DNA from: a virus
IMG/VR virus record: IMGVR_UViG_3300046804_001569
Span: 1-32,214 of that record
Direction: 5' to 3' (one strand)
Length of the DNA: 32,214 bases
The notes beneath the pieces are model-generated. The model was given only the letters and a program-made list of their open reading frames with translations, was not told the DNA's origin and searched no databases. The first letter of the stretch is position 1; each line of letters opens with the position of its first letter. The position numbers and the translations under genes were made by a program. Positions 6,973 to 14,806 of this stretch are shown here, one piece after another.

Positions 6973-7214
6973 ACTTTTGATTTCACTAGATGCACATACT
7001 CTCCATTTACTTTCCTTTCCTGGTAATCTCTATTAATTAAATATCTCTGCCTATAATATAATCTAGGATTGTTTTTTGTACTCCATTTATTATGCACATG
7101 CTCCTCCACTCCTTTAGATATATTATCATATGCCATATCAATTAGTTTTTTTAACTCATCCTGATCTCTATAGGTAATATCTATTATTACCCTTTTATCT
7201 ATTTTACTGCTCAT
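6969..7214 (-). CDS. Small hypothetical protein
   Basis: 81 residues. Begins with a beta-strand rich, charged segment (K-R-V-I-I-D-I-T-Y-R) and continues as helix (E-L-K-K-L-I-D-M-A-Y-D-N-I), then a basic, Tyr-rich part (R-L-Y-Y-R-Q-R-Y-L-I-N-R). Overlaps the gene on each side by about 4 bases. No domain recognised. Confidence 0.62.
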   Translation of the reverse strand: MSSKIDKRVIIDITYRDQDELKKLIDMAYDNISKGVEEHVHNKWSTKNNPRLYYRQRYLINRDYQERKVNGEYVHLVKSKV

Positions 7215-7408
7215 TTTGATACAGGAGTAGTATTAATATCTCTAGTATTATTGATTGTAACCTGCTCATTAATTACATCTAAATAGCGAAGGTACAAATC
7301 AATATTAAATGAGCCTCCTTTATCCATTAAATCTCCTCGTAATGACTGTTGCCTCCAAAATCTTACACATCTCATAATATTGGGGCGAATTGGGGTAAAA
7401 TAATCCAT
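7211..7408 (-). CDS. Small hypothetical protein
   Basis: 65 residues, basic in the first half (M-R-C-V-R-F-W-R-Q-Q) with no recognised motif. The stop overlaps the start of the following gene by 4 bases, supporting translation as part of the operon. Function unknown. Confidence 0.6.
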   Translation of the reverse strand: MDYFTPIRPNIMRCVRFWRQQSLRGDLMDKGGSFNIDLYLRYLDVINEQVTINNTRDINTTPVSK

Positions 7409-7420
7409 GTTATATAGTTT

Positions 7421-7630
7421 TTAGTTTTTAATTGTTTTATAGTATCTTTTTAATCTGCCTAATCCTCTAGCACATAATTCTATTCTATCAATATATTTAG
7501 ATGCTAAATTATCTAATCCTCCTCTTTTGCATTCCATTGCTACATCAGATAAATATCTAATTCTCTCTACCATTCCTGATATCATTAACTCAACTGCAAA
7601 AATGTAATCATCATTATATTCTCTGCGCAT
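7421..7630 (-). CDS. Small hypothetical helical protein
   Basis: 69 residues, predominantly helical with regularly spaced Arg and Leu (V-E-R-I-R-Y-L-S-D-V-A; L-C-A-R-G-L-G-R-L-K-R-Y-Y). It starts 2 bases after the stop of the gene at 7633-7959. No family recognised; a small DNA-binding or host-takeover protein is possible but only a guess from position and charge. Confidence 0.62.
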   Translation of the reverse strand: MRREYNDDYIFAVELMISGMVERIRYLSDVAMECKRGGLDNLASKYIDRIELCARGLGRLKRYYKTIKN

Positions 7631-7632
7631 AA

Positions 7633-7959
7633 CTATTTATTTAATTGTTTATTAATTGCCTCATTCAAAATCTCTATATCCTCACATGTAAAATCACTAT
7701 CGCAATAATCATTATTTGAATATTGCCAACATTCTATTAAATCATAAATCTCTACTACTTTTACTACATCCTCACTCATGGTAGTAATCTCTCCATTATA
7801 TCTACACACATCTACTCCATAGGATATGCGGATCTGCTCATCCACAATTAAATTAAAATAGTATCCTTTTCCTGCATACTCAAATGCTACGGTTTCATCA
7901 TCTATATCTATATCAAAATCTATATCTAATGCATCCTGGTAATTTAAAATTGCTCTCAT
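7633..7959 (-). CDS. Hypothetical acidic protein
   Basis: 108 residues, very acidic (D-I-D-F-D-I-D-I-D-D-E near the start, a D/E-rich C-terminus), with beta-strand patterns around V-A-F-E-Y-A-G-K-G-Y-Y-F-N-L-I-V. The AAACATT leader precedes ATG. Strongly acidic early phage proteins sometimes mimic DNA to block host nucleases; that is a general possibility, not something the sequence proves. Confidence 0.65.
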   Translation of the reverse strand: MRAILNYQDALDIDFDIDIDDETVAFEYAGKGYYFNLIVDEQIRISYGVDVCRYNGEITTMSEDVVKVVEIYDLIECWQYSNNDYCDSDFTCEDIEILNEAINKQLNK

Positions 7960-7979
7960 AATGTTTATTTGTTATTTAT

Positions 7980-8216
7980 TTATAATTGTTTTAATTCATC
8001 TTTTAATCTATTCAATTCCTGTAGTATAGTATCTTTATTACCCTTAATCCCAAAATAGTTTTTAACATGACTAATCTGCCAATTCCTATGCGGTTTTAAT
8101 CCTATTCTATAGAGTTTTACATCTCTAATAGATACTAATAAATTGTAAACTGCTACGCTCATATAGCCATCATTTACTCTCATTTGCTTTTTTAAATCTA
8201 ATTCAAATTGCGTCAT
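7980..8216 (-). CDS. Small hypothetical protein with structured leader
   Basis: 78 residues: helical N-terminus (F-E-L-D-L-K-K-Q-M), a central basic stretch, and a C-terminal helix K-D-T-I-L-Q-E-L-N-R-L-K-D-E-L. The I-S-H-V-K-N-Y-F-G-I-K-G-N segment could be part of a small HTH but the match is weak. Its leader holds the hairpin at 8236-8259 that also occurs before the gene starting at 8563. Confidence 0.62.
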   Translation of the reverse strand: MTQFELDLKKQMRVNDGYMSVAVYNLLVSIRDVKLYRIGLKPHRNWQISHVKNYFGIKGNKDTILQELNRLKDELKQL

Positions 8217-8235
8217 AATGTTATTTTTTAAAATT

Positions 8236-8259
8236 ATGCGTTATGGATGCGCATCCCCC
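8236..8259 (-). promoter_or_regulatory. Leader hairpin element, copy 1
   Basis: On the minus strand a run of five G is followed by a 5-bp stem (ATGCG pairing with CGCAT), with a 9-base loop ending in TAA, about 19 bases before the ATG at 8216. The second copy at 8580-8603 has the same run, stem length, loop length and TAA, but with a G-C first pair in place of A-T. This covariation points to selection on the structure. It may be an RNA element controlling translation or stability, or a protein-binding palindrome. Confidence 0.6.
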
Positions 8260-8290
8260 ATAATTAAAGTCGTTAGTTCTTAATTAGTAA

Positions 8291-8563
8291 TTAAATGTGA
8301 GCCATTTTACAATGTTTACAATTACATGTATATACCTCGTTATTAAATTGTTTTAATGTTACTTTTACTCCCCATTCGTGGATTTGGTGCGCCTCGGAAT
8401 TTGGAAACTCATAACAATAACCAGGCTTTAAAAATACCCAATAATCTAGCCCCTCTGAAATGTAATTTGTTTCAACTGATACATCATCCACAATTGGATG
8501 ATTTATAATATCTTTCCAGGTTTTAACTTTTTTGTAATTTGGTCTATCAATATTTGTTTTCAT
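8291..8563 (-). CDS. Hypothetical protein with C-terminal cysteine cluster
   Basis: 90 residues. The C-terminus reads C-N-C-K-H-C, and together with the preceding His residues it could bind zinc. The rest is a beta-rich domain (V-S-V-E-T-N-Y-I, Y-W-V-F-L-K-P-G-Y). No family recognised. It is the second gene of the early operon after the promoter at 8800-8831 and carries the structured leader at 8580-8603. Confidence 0.63.
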   Translation of the reverse strand: MKTNIDRPNYKKVKTWKDIINHPIVDDVSVETNYISEGLDYWVFLKPGYCYEFPNSEAHQIHEWGVKVTLKQFNNEVYTCNCKHCKMAHI

Positions 8564-8579
8564 AATCTTTAAATTAAAT

Positions 8580-8603
8580 GTGCGTTACCAGGTCGCACCC
8601 CCC
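8580..8603 (-). promoter_or_regulatory. Leader hairpin element, copy 2
   Basis: Minus strand: a G run followed by a GTGCG/CGCAC 5-bp stem with a 9-base loop ending TAA, about 16 bases before the ATG at 8563. It matches copy 1 at 8236-8259 in layout, with a compensated first base pair. Upstream of both copies the preceding gene ends in TTTAATTACTAAT, so the similarity covers the whole intergenic module. On the plus strand this copy is followed by eight T and could look like a plus-strand terminator, but no plus-strand gene feeds it. Confidence 0.6.
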
Positions 8604-8620
8604 TTTTTTTTTATTAGTAA

Positions 8621-8761
8621 TTAAAAATGCTCATCTATAAAATCATAATAAAATTCTGTATCCCACAAAGAATTTAATTCCGTATCGGATAAACTATTAA
8701 GGTATTTATATTCATATCCTCGTAAATACCATAATTCGTAAGTTTGTTTTTCTCTTTTCAT
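8621..8761 (-). CDS. Very small early protein (46 residues)
   Basis: Read directly from the sequence: ATG at 8761, stop at 8621-8623. The product is acidic with many aromatic residues (E-L-W-Y-L-R-G-Y-E-Y-K-Y-L at residues 9-21; E-F-Y-Y-D-F near the end). It is the first gene after the promoter at 8800-8831, with an ATAAGCATT leader like its neighbours. The position and initiation context support a real gene; its function is unknown. Confidence 0.6.
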   Translation of the reverse strand: MKREKQTYELWYLRGYEYKYLNSLSDTELNSLWDTEFYYDFIDEHF

Positions 8762-8799
8762 AATGCTTATTTTTTTGTGTTTAAAAATTAATTATAAAC

Positions 8800-8831
8800 C
8801 AAAGATATATTATATTAATTAGTATACCAAA
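8800..8831 (-). promoter_or_regulatory. Bacteroidota-type promoter for the early operon
   Basis: Minus strand has TTTG (8828-8831), a 20-base AT-rich spacer, then TATCTTTG (8800-8807), matching the Bacteroides housekeeping promoter pattern TTTG-N19-21-TAnnTTTG. Transcription would begin near 8793, about 32 bases before the first early ATG at 8761, and it lies just downstream of the late-operon terminator. Good match in both boxes and spacing, in the place where a promoter is expected. Confidence 0.75.
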
Positions 8832-8885
8832 TAATATTATAGAAAATATTAACATTGCTATGTTAATTACTATAGTTAATTGTTA

Positions 8886-8922
8886 ATAAAAAAATCCCCT
8901 CTAGTATTTACCTAAAGGGGAT
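8886..8922 (-). terminator. Rho-independent terminator of the late operon
   Basis: Minus strand: a 7-bp stem (8916-8922 pairing with 8894-8900; ATCCCCT with AGGGGAT), 15-base loop, followed by a T run over 8886-8893. It lies 32 bases after the stop of the last lysis-module gene and just before the early promoter, separating late from early transcription. Confidence 0.82.
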
Positions 8923-8953
8923 ATAAACAATATAAACATTATGGAGTACAAAT

Positions 8954-9253
8954 TTACCTTTTAAATCTTTTCAATACAATACCTGTTACGATTTTTGCCA
9001 AAGTTTTTAAAATGCCATTTGATGCCTCTACTTTTACATTTGTACCCTCTTTGCTTTTTTCGATTTCTATATCTAGTTTTTTGCCATCATATTTAAATGA
9101 TTTCTCCTGGTCATTTTTGGCAAATTCTATATCCCTATTTTTGCCATCATATTTTACATTTACTGCATTATCATCTTTATCAATATGTAAATGATTGCCA
9201 TCTACATTTATATCTGCATTAATGGGCTTTTTTGGTTTTCTCTGCTTACTCAT
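8954..9253 (-). CDS. Hypothetical protein with repeated beta motif, end of lysis module
   Basis: 99 residues, highly charged. The centre has an imperfect repeat: V-K-Y-D-G-K-N-R-D-I-E-F-A-K and F-K-Y-D-G-K-K-L-D-I-E-I-E-K, likely short beta hairpins. The C-terminus (L-K-T-L-A-K-I-V-T-G-I-V-L-K-R-F-K-R) is a basic amphipathic helix that could sit on a membrane. It starts 2 bases after the cell-wall enzyme stop. A role in lysis is possible from position and the amphipathic tail; no family is recognised. Confidence 0.65.
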   Translation of the reverse strand: MSKQRKPKKPINADINVDGNHLHIDKDDNAVNVKYDGKNRDIEFAKNDQEKSFKYDGKKLDIEIEKSKEGTNVKVEASNGILKTLAKIVTGIVLKRFKR

Positions 9254-9255
9254 AG

Positions 9256-9843
9256 TTATACATTAAATTCATTTATTAAACAATACGAAAATTTTTGTTT
9301 TGATGCTTTGGCTAGAGCCATAAAATCAGTATATTTTTTTGTATCATTTGGCACTTGACATCCTGCGCTCCATCCATTAATAAAAGATTTGCGCGATAGA
9401 TCAGTAAAATCATAATTATTTAAATGGAAATTTATACCATAGTAGCCATCATATTCTCTACCTATTTGCTCACTCTTACCATTTTTATTCCCATCTCTAT
9501 ATACTGTTATCTTACTACCTAATTGCAGGAGAGCAGGCATTTTGCCTCTATGTAATCCATATATCCATAAATTATAATACCATTTATCCGCCTTTACTAC
9601 GGCCGCGCCCAAATCATTAAATTTAGAATAATCTTTTAATATGGTTAATCCAGGATGGGTAGTGCCATGCATAACCATAATAAACCTGGTGCCGAAAAAT
9701 ATATAAAATTTATCATCAAATTGATTAGTCAAATCCTCATTACTCCTAACTCCTAAAATCCAATAATTTTGGGGAATCTCTTTATATCCATGTACCTCCT
9801 TTACTCTTTTAAGCAGTTGGGCATCTGTATAATTCCTAACCAT
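9256..9843 (-). CDS. Cell-wall enzyme, probable endolysin (L,D-transpeptidase-like SxGC active site)
   Basis: 195 residues. The catalytic pattern is G-I-N-F-H with His140 and, 20 residues on, W-S-A-G-C with Cys162. The His/S-x-G-C arrangement resembles the YkuD (L,D-transpeptidase) fold, which some phages use as a peptidoglycan-cleaving lysin. There is no signal peptide or membrane segment, so release would depend on the holin-like protein upstream. It overlaps the one-TM protein gene by 8 bases. The fold and lytic role rest on this motif and on position; cleavage specificity is unknown. Confidence 0.72.
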   Translation of the reverse strand: MVRNYTDAQLLKRVKEVHGYKEIPQNYWILGVRSNEDLTNQFDDKFYIFFGTRFIMVMHGTTHPGLTILKDYSKFNDLGAAVVKADKWYYNLWIYGLHRGKMPALLQLGSKITVYRDGNKNGKSEQIGREYDGYYGINFHLNNYDFTDLSRKSFINGWSAGCQVPNDTKKYTDFMALAKASKQKFSYCLINEFNV

Positions 9844-10072
9844 TTTTTCTCCTTTTAATTATAGCAATTAGCACAAATATAAATACTAGAGTAATAAATA
9901 CATTTTTTCCTAAATCGGGCCTCTCAATTAATTTTTCTATGATTTGTATCTCTTTAGCCTGCTTTTCCACTACTATAGTAGTATCATCATTTATTACATG
10001 CATAAATGTATCTACACATAATGTATCATTTTCTGCATGATATACATTTTGCACTATGCTATCATTTATCAT
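9836..10072 (-). CDS. Single-pass membrane protein, lysis-associated
   Basis: 78 residues with one C-terminal membrane segment (V-F-I-T-L-V-F-I-F-V-L-I-A-I-I, about residues 58-72) followed by K-R-R-K. The N-terminal part is soluble and acidic; by the positive-inside rule it would be outside the cytoplasm. Size, topology and position between the holin-like gene and the lysin suggest a lysis accessory (spanin- or antiholin-like), which is inferred. Confidence 0.7.
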   Translation of the reverse strand: MINDSIVQNVYHAENDTLCVDTFMHVINDDTTIVVEKQAKEIQIIEKLIERPDLGKNVFITLVFIFVLIAIIKRRKNG

Positions 10073-10367
10073 CTTTTTTATTATTTAAAAATCCCAAAAA
10101 ATAATTGTATAAATCATCTATAAATATATCCATTTTATCGGTAATCTCATTGGCAGTCCATCCCACTATAAAGGCAATTAGTAAACTCGCTTTTTCAGGT
10201 AATGATCCGTAATATAATTGCACTACCCCAATTAAAGTATAACACAAAATGCCTGCAGTTATCATAACTAAAATAGTGGATATTAATTTTAATCTTTTTT
10301 TTAGTGCTTTCAATAATGCTCCTAACATGCCCACAAAAATCCCCAAAAGATCAGTATAATTTTCCAT
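10062..10367 (-). CDS. Holin-like membrane protein
   Basis: 101 residues with two clear hydrophobic helices (about 29-50, L-I-S-T-I-L-V-M-I-T-A-G-I-L-C-Y; and about 58-73, K-A-S-L-L-I-A-F-I-V-G-W-T-A) and a charged C-terminus (N-N-K-K-D-D-K), plus a weaker amphipathic N-terminal stretch. This fits a class II/III-type phage holin that opens the membrane for the lysin. It overlaps the next gene by 11 bases. Confidence 0.75.
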   Translation of the reverse strand: MENYTDLLGIFVGMLGALLKALKKRLKLISTILVMITAGILCYTLIGVVQLYYGSLPEKASLLIAFIVGWTANEITDKMDIFIDDLYNYFLGFLNNKKDDK

Positions 10368-10713
10368 TCAAATCACAAATTAATTTACACAAATCTACTC
10401 CATTTTTTTGAGTTATTTTGGCTCTAGAAATTTATTAAAAATTACTGTATTTTTTGCCTCTAAAAATGCGTAATACTATAAAATGTAACTAAAATTTTAC
10501 TCGCTCTACATCCTAGTACTGATGGGCATTCAGCACATCGGCATGCAGGTGATATGATTATATCAAAAAATATAAAAGTTGCTTAAACAGGCTAAAAACA
10601 GCCTTAAATCGAATTTCACTTTTTTTGCATTTTGTGATTTTTGCCCTCCAAAATGGGCAATTTTTTGATGAAATTTTACCTAAAAAACTGCAATATTTTT
10701 GCAGTAAAAATGA
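10368..10713. other. Largest noncoding gap (about 346 bp), with hairpins
   Basis: No open frame with a plausible start was found on either strand. Contents: a terminator for the upstream tail gene (10682-10709), a hairpin at 10641-10660 followed by T on the plus strand, a small hairpin at 10589-10604, and a less AT-rich stretch at about 10505-10555 with an imperfect direct repeat (GGCATTCAG and GGCATGCAG). On the minus strand TAGATTTG at 10390-10397 could be a -7 box for the holin gene but lacks a -33 partner. It could hold an origin, an RNA or packaging signals; none is proven. Confidence 0.6.
10682..10709 (-). terminator. Terminator after the tail operon
   Basis: Minus strand stem CTGCAA/TTGCAG (10699-10704 with 10688-10693), extended by A-T pairs, then a run of T over 10682-10687. 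It begins 5 bases after the stop of the tail gene at 10714. The symmetric T/A flanks could also let it work for transcription from the other side. Confidence 0.7.
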
Positions 10714-11874
10714 TTAATAATATGTGCGTTTATTCTTAAATTTATCCTCTACCTGGCAAGTTAATTTAGCCTTTCTACTAAAATCATAATACTCTATTTC
10801 GGGGCTTTCGCTCACAATTACCGGCACATCATTTATGCAGTAATCATGATTATGAGCATTGTAATCTGATATAAATAAATTATTCTCACTTAATAAAATT
10901 AGATCCGTCAATGGCTGAATTATGCATTTTAGAGATGGATCCGTAATGATTTCGTATGTGTTTAGATTTTCTCTTATTACCCTTTTCATCTCCCTATTTG
11001 AGTAGATAATATTATCTATCTCCATATTAGGTTGCCTATTGCCTATGTACCCATAAAAACGTAAATCAGTAACTATGCCACTATTAGTAAAATTGATTTG
11101 CTCTATCTCATGGTAACCACTAAACTCTGCCCTAACTCTAGCAGTATGTAATGCATTTTTAATAGAATATGGCAAAAGATTATATACTCCCCATGTATAA
11201 TTCCCTAATATTCCTGATATATTATAACCTATTTTTAACTCATAGCATCCTACTCCATCTGATAATAATACATCTATCCAATTAATAGTAATAAAGTATG
11301 CATTAGGCTCATTAGGGAATGCATTAGGAGTAGGTTGGTATAAACTTAATACCCCATTTTTATATAATTCAAATGAATAGCCATCTGTTACATCACTCAC
11401 TTTAATCCATGCGCTAGTAATATCACTTTTCCATGAATCACTACCCGCATTGGCTAATACTAAATATTCACAACAGCAATCATCTAGCCCTCTATCCTGG
11501 TCTACGCATACTTTAGGCAATTTAATAGCCTCATATTCCTTATATATCCTATCCTCATAACTACATGTAACTCCCTCGGGGCAATCACATGATGTAGTTA
11601 ATGCATCTAGTAATGGTGCTATCCATTGTGGAGTAGTCGCGCTGGGGCATTGCTCATCATTATTTTTTAATTCTGCTACGGTGCCTACTACGCTATCTAA
11701 AATAGTACCTATATACCACTCTCCAGGAGAGCCTGCAGAATGCCACATAAAATACTCTACCCCATAATAAATAAATGAATAGTAATCGAATCCATTTAAT
11801 GAGCCTATAGGCTCTAATGAAAATGTAATAGTAGCATTCCCATCTTTGGCAAAAGTGATATTAAGGCACGCCAT
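10714..11874 (-). CDS. Structural protein, probable tail tip or appendage, cysteine-rich N-terminal half
   Basis: 386 residues, last of the tail genes. Cysteines are concentrated between residues about 75 and 140 (C-D-C-P-E-G-V-T-C; C-V-D-Q-D-R-G-L-D-D-C-C-C), an unusual feature for a tail protein that may reflect metal binding. The rest is beta-rich. I have seen similar proteins at the end of Bacteroidota phage tail modules but cannot name a function. Being next to two large distal-tail proteins suggests host contact. Confidence 0.72.
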   Translation of the reverse strand: MACLNITFAKDGNATITFSLEPIGSLNGFDYYSFIYYGVEYFMWHSAGSPGEWYIGTILDSVVGTVAELKNNDEQCPSATTPQWIAPLLDALTTSCDCPEGVTCSYEDRIYKEYEAIKLPKVCVDQDRGLDDCCCEYLVLANAGSDSWKSDITSAWIKVSDVTDGYSFELYKNGVLSLYQPTPNAFPNEPNAYFITINWIDVLLSDGVGCYELKIGYNISGILGNYTWGVYNLLPYSIKNALHTARVRAEFSGYHEIEQINFTNSGIVTDLRFYGYIGNRQPNMEIDNIIYSNREMKRVIRENLNTYEIITDPSLKCIIQPLTDLILLSENNLFISDYNAHNHDYCINDVPVIVSESPEIEYYDFSRKAKLTCQVEDKFKNKRTYY

Positions 11875-11913
11875 TAATTAATATTCAAATTATTAATAAA
11901 TAAATTATTCATT

Positions 11914-12534
11914 CTATGCTTTTATTAATTCAATTCCTATTGCATCTATTTGATTACTATTATATCCTCCCCCTGTTAATCTTTTAATAGTTAGCATTAA
12001 ATAGTCACTATTTACGCCACCACTAAAATTTGCGATTTCATCTTTATATAATACATTCACTCCTCTACCTGTTACATTAACACTAGTAGTAATTGGTATT
12101 GCTGATGATTCTGCATTTGTTAATCCATCTGCAGTAACATATTTACCTATAATTTCAAAACCTACATCTCCGCCCGAGTTACTATTATACATCTGAAAAG
12201 ATATTACAATTTTTAAAGTTGAGCCATCATAATTAATCCCATTATTTTTTAATGGGATATTGTAATCTAATCGCGCCGGGCTTCCTGTTCCATTTAAATG
12301 CACATGGAATCCCTGCCCTGCATTTGGATTTACATTAGAGCCTCCCGATAAATGGCCCGATAAAATAGGCACAATTGGCGGTTGATATTCCTGGATAGAT
12401 AAATTTTTTATAATACTGCCCTTTACTTTAGCAGATGTATAATTTGCTCCATCATAATAATCCATATCAAAATAATCATCATCCCCAATGCTAAAACGCT
12501 CTAGTAAATACTCATGTATTTTTTGATTTGCCAT
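11914..12534 (-). CDS. Structural protein, possible receptor-binding or fibre tip domain
   Basis: 206 residues. A short helical start (K-I-H-E-Y-L-L-E-R-F-S) is followed by a Gly/Asn-rich linker and a beta-sandwich-like domain (K-I-V-I-S-F-Q-M-Y; V-G-F-E-I-I-G-K-Y-V). The layout of anchor plus jelly-roll-like head is common in tail-tip adhesins. The gene begins one base after the stop of the 756-residue tail protein. Assignment is from composition and location. Confidence 0.7.
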   Translation of the reverse strand: MANQKIHEYLLERFSIGDDDYFDMDYYDGANYTSAKVKGSIIKNLSIQEYQPPIVPILSGHLSGGSNVNPNAGQGFHVHLNGTGSPARLDYNIPLKNNGINYDGSTLKIVISFQMYNSNSGGDVGFEIIGKYVTADGLTNAESSAIPITTSVNVTGRGVNVLYKDEIANFSGGVNSDYLMLTIKRLTGGGYNSNQIDAIGIELIKA

Positions 12535-12535
12535 G

Positions 12536-14806
12536 TTAACTCAATATTTTAGGCAGTCCATCAGTAGTTAATTTGATACTGCCATCTGTTTTTAATTTAA
12601 AATTCTTGTTTTCAGTAATTACGCACCCTTTTATTTTAGTTGTAAATTTAACTCCATTTGATAAATTAATCTTACTCGAATCAAAATAGCATTCCATTCT
12701 CGCTACATTAGGAGTAGGAAAAGTAAGAGAGCAAAATAATCCACTCAATGGGGATAAAGGATTTAAGTTATTATTATCATATGGTACTATAGTGCTAGAT
12801 TGCCATCTAGGCGCGCCCTCTTTAGGCTCTATGGTAATCATGCCCCACACACTAGGTACTAACCATTGCTCTAATGGATTAGTTAATGTGTGAGTTGCTA
12901 CCACTCTCATTAATTCCCCATCTATTACTACTCCTACATTTGCATTATCTATATCGCGTATTAGTTGTATATCCTGGTCGATTAATGGCTCACTATCATA
13001 ATCTAATAGAGTTACATCCTCCTCATATACGCTCTCTAATCCATCTATATTGGCACTAATTTTTAGCCTTAAATTCCAATTGGTAGTATTATCATATGGA
13101 ATCCAATTTTGAGTCTGATCATTAGGATAGAATTGCGCATCTGCATTATTTTGAGGTAGCCAATAACGCCAATTATACATAATAGGGATATGAATCCTAA
13201 AACCATATTCATTAATAGTATCTACGCTATTATCCCTAACTAATAATGCATCCCTTTTTACATTTGTATTTTCTAAAATGCTAAATAATAATTGGCTTTG
13301 ATTTATAGGGTAATATCCAAATACTAGAGGCACACTAGAAAAATCAAAATTAACAGATTGAATTGTAAATTTATCATCCGTTACGCTATCATATGCCTCT
13401 ACTATAGCAGTAACATTGGCAATATTACTATTAATTGGCACTATGAACTTACCTATAAATGCCAAATCATCCTCTACATTCCCACTAAATCCTGCCTCTA
13501 CTACATTAGTATCATTATAATTTTCGCTATGGTCTACAAAATCATGCACTACCATATTTAGCGGAACGCCTTTTTTTATTGTACCTTTTAACTGATCTCC
13601 AAATAGTAAAAGATTTACGCTACCATATCTAGCCCACACATAAAATAATCTATCTCCTACATCTCTAGATGCCATAAAATCTCCAAAATCATTATCAGGA
13701 GTAAATGTATAATCCCATGTAGTAATAGTGCCTATAGTGGTCTGATTAAAAAATGTAATGGAATATCCTGCATTTTGAGGATTTGTAAATGCATTAGTTA
13801 TGGTAATTGGGCTTACTGCATTTTGAGTAGGAGCGATTAATGTTAATTCACTCTGATTATAAGGCTGATTTTTATAGTATGCATCTAATGTAGGTATATA
13901 ACATGCGCCAAATCCTAATTGAGATGCACCAGAATCTATGGATATCTGCCCATATGATACTGTATCATAGTATAATTCACTAATCCCCTGTACTAATGTA
14001 GCATCTATTACCCCATTATTAAATGCCTGGTTGAAAAATCCCGTATCTGCGCTATCACTCATAGAGAAAATACTCATATTATTCGGATCTCCATAAGTTC
14101 TCTGCCAATTAAATTTTAAAAATAACTTTAGGCAATCGCTAAAATCGAATAATTGACTATCAAATACTCCTGAATTTACCACTCCTAGAGTAATTTCATA
14201 TGTGCGTAAATCATTTGGATAGGTAGTTAAATCCTCCATTGATACTACAGTAATAAATTGCCCACTCTCATTACCTATAGGCACTCCACTACGCACCTCA
14301 TTAGTGATAGTAGCAGTTAAATCTATTGCCTGCCTAGTTACCTCTCCATCTATTAGGCTAAATTCACTACCTCCACTACTATTTCTCACATGATTTATAT
14401 CTAATAATAGCCCATTCCTCTTTTCATCAGTTTTATATTTGACTACTATGCTCAAAGTCTGATTTGGGGCAGTATACCAGGTTAAAATTGCGCCATTATG
14501 TACTAATCCACTAGGAGTTAATGCATTTATTATCCTCGTTTGTGTGGTAGTAGTGCTAGTGGATGAATCATAAATGGTTATGGTAATCTCATCTCCTATT
14601 CTAAATCCCTCATCTAGCCATGATGCTCCACTAACACTAATAGTTTTAGTGGTAGGATTATAGGTTAATGTATTTGCTACGCTATCAAAACGTATATTTT
14701 CTACTACTACTAAAGTAATAGTAGATGCATCCCCTACATTATTTTTATAATAGGCAAAAGTACCTGCAATGCTATTAAATGATTTACTTATTATTGTACT
14801 CGGCAT
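12536..14806 (-). CDS. Large tail or baseplate structural protein
   Basis: 756 residues, beta-rich throughout, no membrane or coiled-coil segments. It ends with a short repeat-like tail (N-F-K-L-K-T-D-G-S-I-K-L-T-T-D-G). Size and position, two genes after the tape measure, suggest a distal tail, baseplate hub or fibre component. No enzymatic motif was seen. It overlaps the preceding 74-residue gene by 23 bases. Confidence 0.75.
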   Translation of the reverse strand: MPSTIISKSFNSIAGTFAYYKNNVGDASTITLVVVENIRFDSVANTLTYNPTTKTISVSGASWLDEGFRIGDEITITIYDSSTSTTTTQTRIINALTPSGLVHNGAILTWYTAPNQTLSIVVKYKTDEKRNGLLLDINHVRNSSGGSEFSLIDGEVTRQAIDLTATITNEVRSGVPIGNESGQFITVVSMEDLTTYPNDLRTYEITLGVVNSGVFDSQLFDFSDCLKLFLKFNWQRTYGDPNNMSIFSMSDSADTGFFNQAFNNGVIDATLVQGISELYYDTVSYGQISIDSGASQLGFGACYIPTLDAYYKNQPYNQSELTLIAPTQNAVSPITITNAFTNPQNAGYSITFFNQTTIGTITTWDYTFTPDNDFGDFMASRDVGDRLFYVWARYGSVNLLLFGDQLKGTIKKGVPLNMVVHDFVDHSENYNDTNVVEAGFSGNVEDDLAFIGKFIVPINSNIANVTAIVEAYDSVTDDKFTIQSVNFDFSSVPLVFGYYPINQSQLLFSILENTNVKRDALLVRDNSVDTINEYGFRIHIPIMYNWRYWLPQNNADAQFYPNDQTQNWIPYDNTTNWNLRLKISANIDGLESVYEEDVTLLDYDSEPLIDQDIQLIRDIDNANVGVVIDGELMRVVATHTLTNPLEQWLVPSVWGMITIEPKEGAPRWQSSTIVPYDNNNLNPLSPLSGLFCSLTFPTPNVARMECYFDSSKINLSNGVKFTTKIKGCVITENKNFKLKTDGSIKLTTDGLPKILS

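Noticed and set aside
10500-10560. Possible tRNA in the GC-richer part of the noncoding gap
   Set aside because: No cloverleaf with acceptor stem, anticodon loop and TTC arm could be built on either strand.
10641-10666. Plus-strand rho-independent terminator
   Set aside because: The hairpin and T run are real, but no plus-strand gene or promoter feeds it; kept only as part of the noncoding-region finding.
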